Positions 13,754 to 15,384 of a stretch of 15,384 nucleotides of DNA are shown here, piece after piece. How positions within the stretch are numbered: position 1 is the first letter of the stretch; every line of letters begins with the position of its first letter. The position numbers and the translations under genes are program-made. The notes under the pieces are model-generated. The model was not told the origin of the DNA. It did no database searches and saw only the letters and a program-made list of their open reading frames with translations. Origin of the DNA: Methanobacteriota archaeon (GTDB taxonomy: Archaea > Halobacteriota > Syntropharchaeia > DAOWMC01); NCBI GenBank assembly GCA_030643285.1, contig DAOWMC010000004.1, forward strand, positions 1 through 15,384, given 5' to 3'.

Positions 13754-15091
13754 TCAACCACGTTCAACTTTCCTTGTTTTAACAACGGTACAATCTGCCT
13801 CGCCATCTGAAAATAGCACTTTAAGTCTGTCACTTATAGCTATATCCTCAATATTTTTTACCACTTTTTGATCCGGTAGTTTGAGGCTAATGGAGTAACC
13901 ACGGGATAAAATTGATAGAGGGCTTAGGACATCGAGTTTGCCAGAAAATGTATCCAGATCCTTTCTATTTGATGTGATCAGGTGTGAGGTGTTCTGCTGT
14001 AATTTCTTTGTAATTTCATCAATGTATTGCCTGTACTGATCAATTCTATTTTTAGGCTGTCGAAAGACGATGCTTGAACATACACCCTCAAGATGTTTTC
14101 TATACGATTTTAGTACCCCACGCATCTCCTGATATTGCCTGCTTTCCACTGAATTCAGATATCGAATAAGCTCCCTTTTATCCTGAACCGCAATCTCAGC
14201 CGCAGCGGATGGTGTTGGTGCTCTCCTATCGGCTACAAAATCTGCAATTGTAAAGTCAGTTTCATGGCCGACGCCTGAAATGATTGGAACTTTTGATGCA
14301 TAGATTGCTCTGGCTACGATTTCCTCATTAAATGCCCAGAGTTCTTCCAGGGACCCTCCCCCTCTTGACACGATTATAAGATCAAAATCCATCGTATTCA
14401 TAAGTTCGATCGCACCTGATATTTCGGCAGCGGCCCTTTCACCCTGAACAAGAACAGGTGCTATTACAATATGCAGATTTGGAAATCTACGTAAAATAAC
14501 ATTTAAAATATCTCTTATGGCCGCCCCAGTGGGCGATGTGATTACACCAATCTTTTGAGGGAGTAAGGGAATTGGTTTTTTGTGGCTTTCATCAAAAAGC
14601 CCTTCCTCTTTTAACCTATTTTTTAATTGTTCAAAAGCAATATGTAAAGCACCAATACCATCAGGCTGAACCTCTGAAATGTACAACTGATAGTCGCCCC
14701 TCCGCTCATAGACACTGATATTTCCCCTTGCGATGATTTTCAATCCATCCGTCAGTTTAAACTTTATCTTTACATTTCCTTTAAAAATTATACACCTTAT
14801 CTGCGATACGTCATCTTTAAGTGTAAAGTACATGTGTCCGGAACTGTGAAGTTTATGGTTAGAAACCTCTCCCCGAACCCAAACGTTGTTAAGGGCCTTA
14901 TCAGACTCCAATTTCTCCCGTATATATCTAGTCAGGTCTTTTACTTCTAATATTTCGGGCCCTTTTTCTTTTGCCACTTCATCCGGTCTATCAAAACCGA
15001 CATCTGATGGATCATTTCCCTCTTTCTCGATTGTGAAACCTGCCAGATCCACCTGTTTATTTTTTCTGGTATCAATCCTTTTTTTACCCAA
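13754..15091 (-). CDS. xseA: Exodeoxyribonuclease VII large subunit XseA
   Basis: 445 residues. After a 48-residue charged extension comes the N-terminal OB-fold (VKDLTRYIREKL, VWVRGEVSNHKLHSSGHMYF, about 50-140), then the catalytic domain: PQKIGVITSPTGAAIRDI (178-195), VSRGGGSLEELWAFNEE (241-257), GVGHETDFTIADFVADRRA (273-291) and TPSAAAE, then the helical C-terminus. ExoVII degrades single-stranded DNA from both ends without metal; it normally needs several small XseB subunits, and no XseB-like ORF follows here. The start is TTG 15091 with AGGT 7 nt upstream; no ATG occurs before residue 87, and GTG 15052 is the only other plausible start. It is common in Bacteria and present in some Archaea, so earlier transfer from Bacteria is possible. 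Confidence 0.93.
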   Translation of the reverse strand: MGKKRIDTRKNKQVDLAGFTIEKEGNDPSDVGFDRPDEVAKEKGPEILEVKDLTRYIREKLESDKALNNVWVRGEVSNHKLHSSGHMYFTLKDDVSQIRCIIFKGNVKIKFKLTDGLKIIARGNISVYERRGDYQLYISEVQPDGIGALHIAFEQLKNRLKEEGLFDESHKKPIPLLPQKIGVITSPTGAAIRDILNVILRRFPNLHIVIAPVLVQGERAAAEISGAIELMNTMDFDLIIVSRGGGSLEELWAFNEEIVARAIYASKVPIISGVGHETDFTIADFVADRRAPTPSAAAEIAVQDKRELIRYLNSVESRQYQEMRGVLKSYRKHLEGVCSSIVFRQPKNRIDQYRQYIDEITKKLQQNTSHLITSNRKDLDTFSGKLDVLSPLSILSRGYSISLKLPDQKVVKNIEDIAISDRLKVLFSDGEADCTVVKTRKVERG

Positions 15092-15384
15092 GATTATTAC
15101 CTATTGCTTTAATTTTATATATTTGATAAATTTGACCTGTTCTAATATTTTTGTATATGCCTGTATATGTAAAGGTAGTGCATAATTATTCCTTAAAGCA
15201 TATCAATTTTTGTATGAAACGAAGTATTATGATATATCAGTCATAAAACAAGCGCTGGAGGATACTAACATAAATATCAAATCGTATAAAAGAGTCCAAT
15301 CGTAATTGATTGTGGAAGGTTTGATCCTTTTTTTTGCATCACAGTTGATCAACCGGTTTTGAAAGGAAAAACTCTTTTTTTACA
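15092..15384. other. Intergenic stretch upstream of xseA, no confident gene
   Basis: AT-rich. On the minus strand, ATATATAAAATT around 15112-15124 and an element near 15135-15155 are candidate xseA TATA boxes. On the plus strand an open frame from about 15187 to TAA at 15303-15305 reads LYETKYYDISVIKQ near its middle but has no ATG and no SD. An 8-T run at 15328-15335 on the plus strand could end a transcript. From 15384 inward on the minus strand a short frame ending KPVDQL then stop could be the tail of a gene beyond the window. None of these is secure. Confidence 0.5.
15328..15335 (+). terminator. T8 tract, possible plus-strand terminator
   Basis: Eight consecutive T, preceded by GGTTTGATCC, with no convincing stem. 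It follows the weak plus-strand frame ending at 15305. Composition-based only. Confidence 0.2.

Overview
The window looks like a slice of a euryarchaeal chromosome. Evidence for Archaea: a FEN1/RAD2-family flap endonuclease ending in a PCNA-binding peptide, TATA-like elements about 25-30 nt upstream of several starts with little or no leader, a mix of Shine-Dalgarno (SD, GGAG/GAGGTG) and apparently leaderless genes, and archaeal-type salvage (CbiZ) and surface-sugar genes. RecQ, ExoVII large subunit (XseA) and a bacterial-type CobT in the same stretch point to a mesophilic lineage with many bacterial-type genes, as in methanogen-related Euryarchaeota. The exact lineage is inference. The DNA is AT-rich and tightly packed, and I see no tRNA, rRNA, insertion sequence or CRISPR array.

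Layout. (1) 1-1672: cbiZ (minus, cut by the window edge) and cobT (plus) diverge from a 47-nt promoter region; both belong to the lower-ligand/salvage end of cobamide synthesis. (2) 1842-4039: recQ helicase, whose last 72 residues lie in the -1 frame after a short A run. (3) 4068-5869, minus: four-helix membrane protein, COG1058 (CinA N-domain) protein and Nudix hydrolase, apparently one operon converging on recQ. (4) 5975-8797, minus: a MoxR/ChlI-like AAA+ ATPase with a Cys/His insert followed 3 nt later by a VWA-domain protein, a classic ATPase/VWA pair. (5) 8855-10788, plus: an unassigned nucleotidyltransferase-fold protein overlapping fen (TAATG). (6) 10791-13653, minus: a 52-residue TTG-start small ORF, a two-helix membrane protein, a Gfo/Idh/MocA sugar dehydrogenase and a UDP-ManNAc-type dehydrogenase, probably feeding acetamido-uronic acids to surface glycans. 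(7) 13754-15091, minus: xseA. (8) 15092-15384: no confident gene.

The window combines DNA repair (RecQ, FEN1, ExoVII), cobamide salvage, nucleotide clean-up (Nudix, COG1058) and surface-sugar synthesis. The most solid unexpected observation is the recQ frameshift. The most interesting possible new genes are the 13495-13653 small ORF with its own promoter/SD and ATGA coupling, and the nucleotidyltransferase coupled to FEN1. I found no clearly new multi-gene system.
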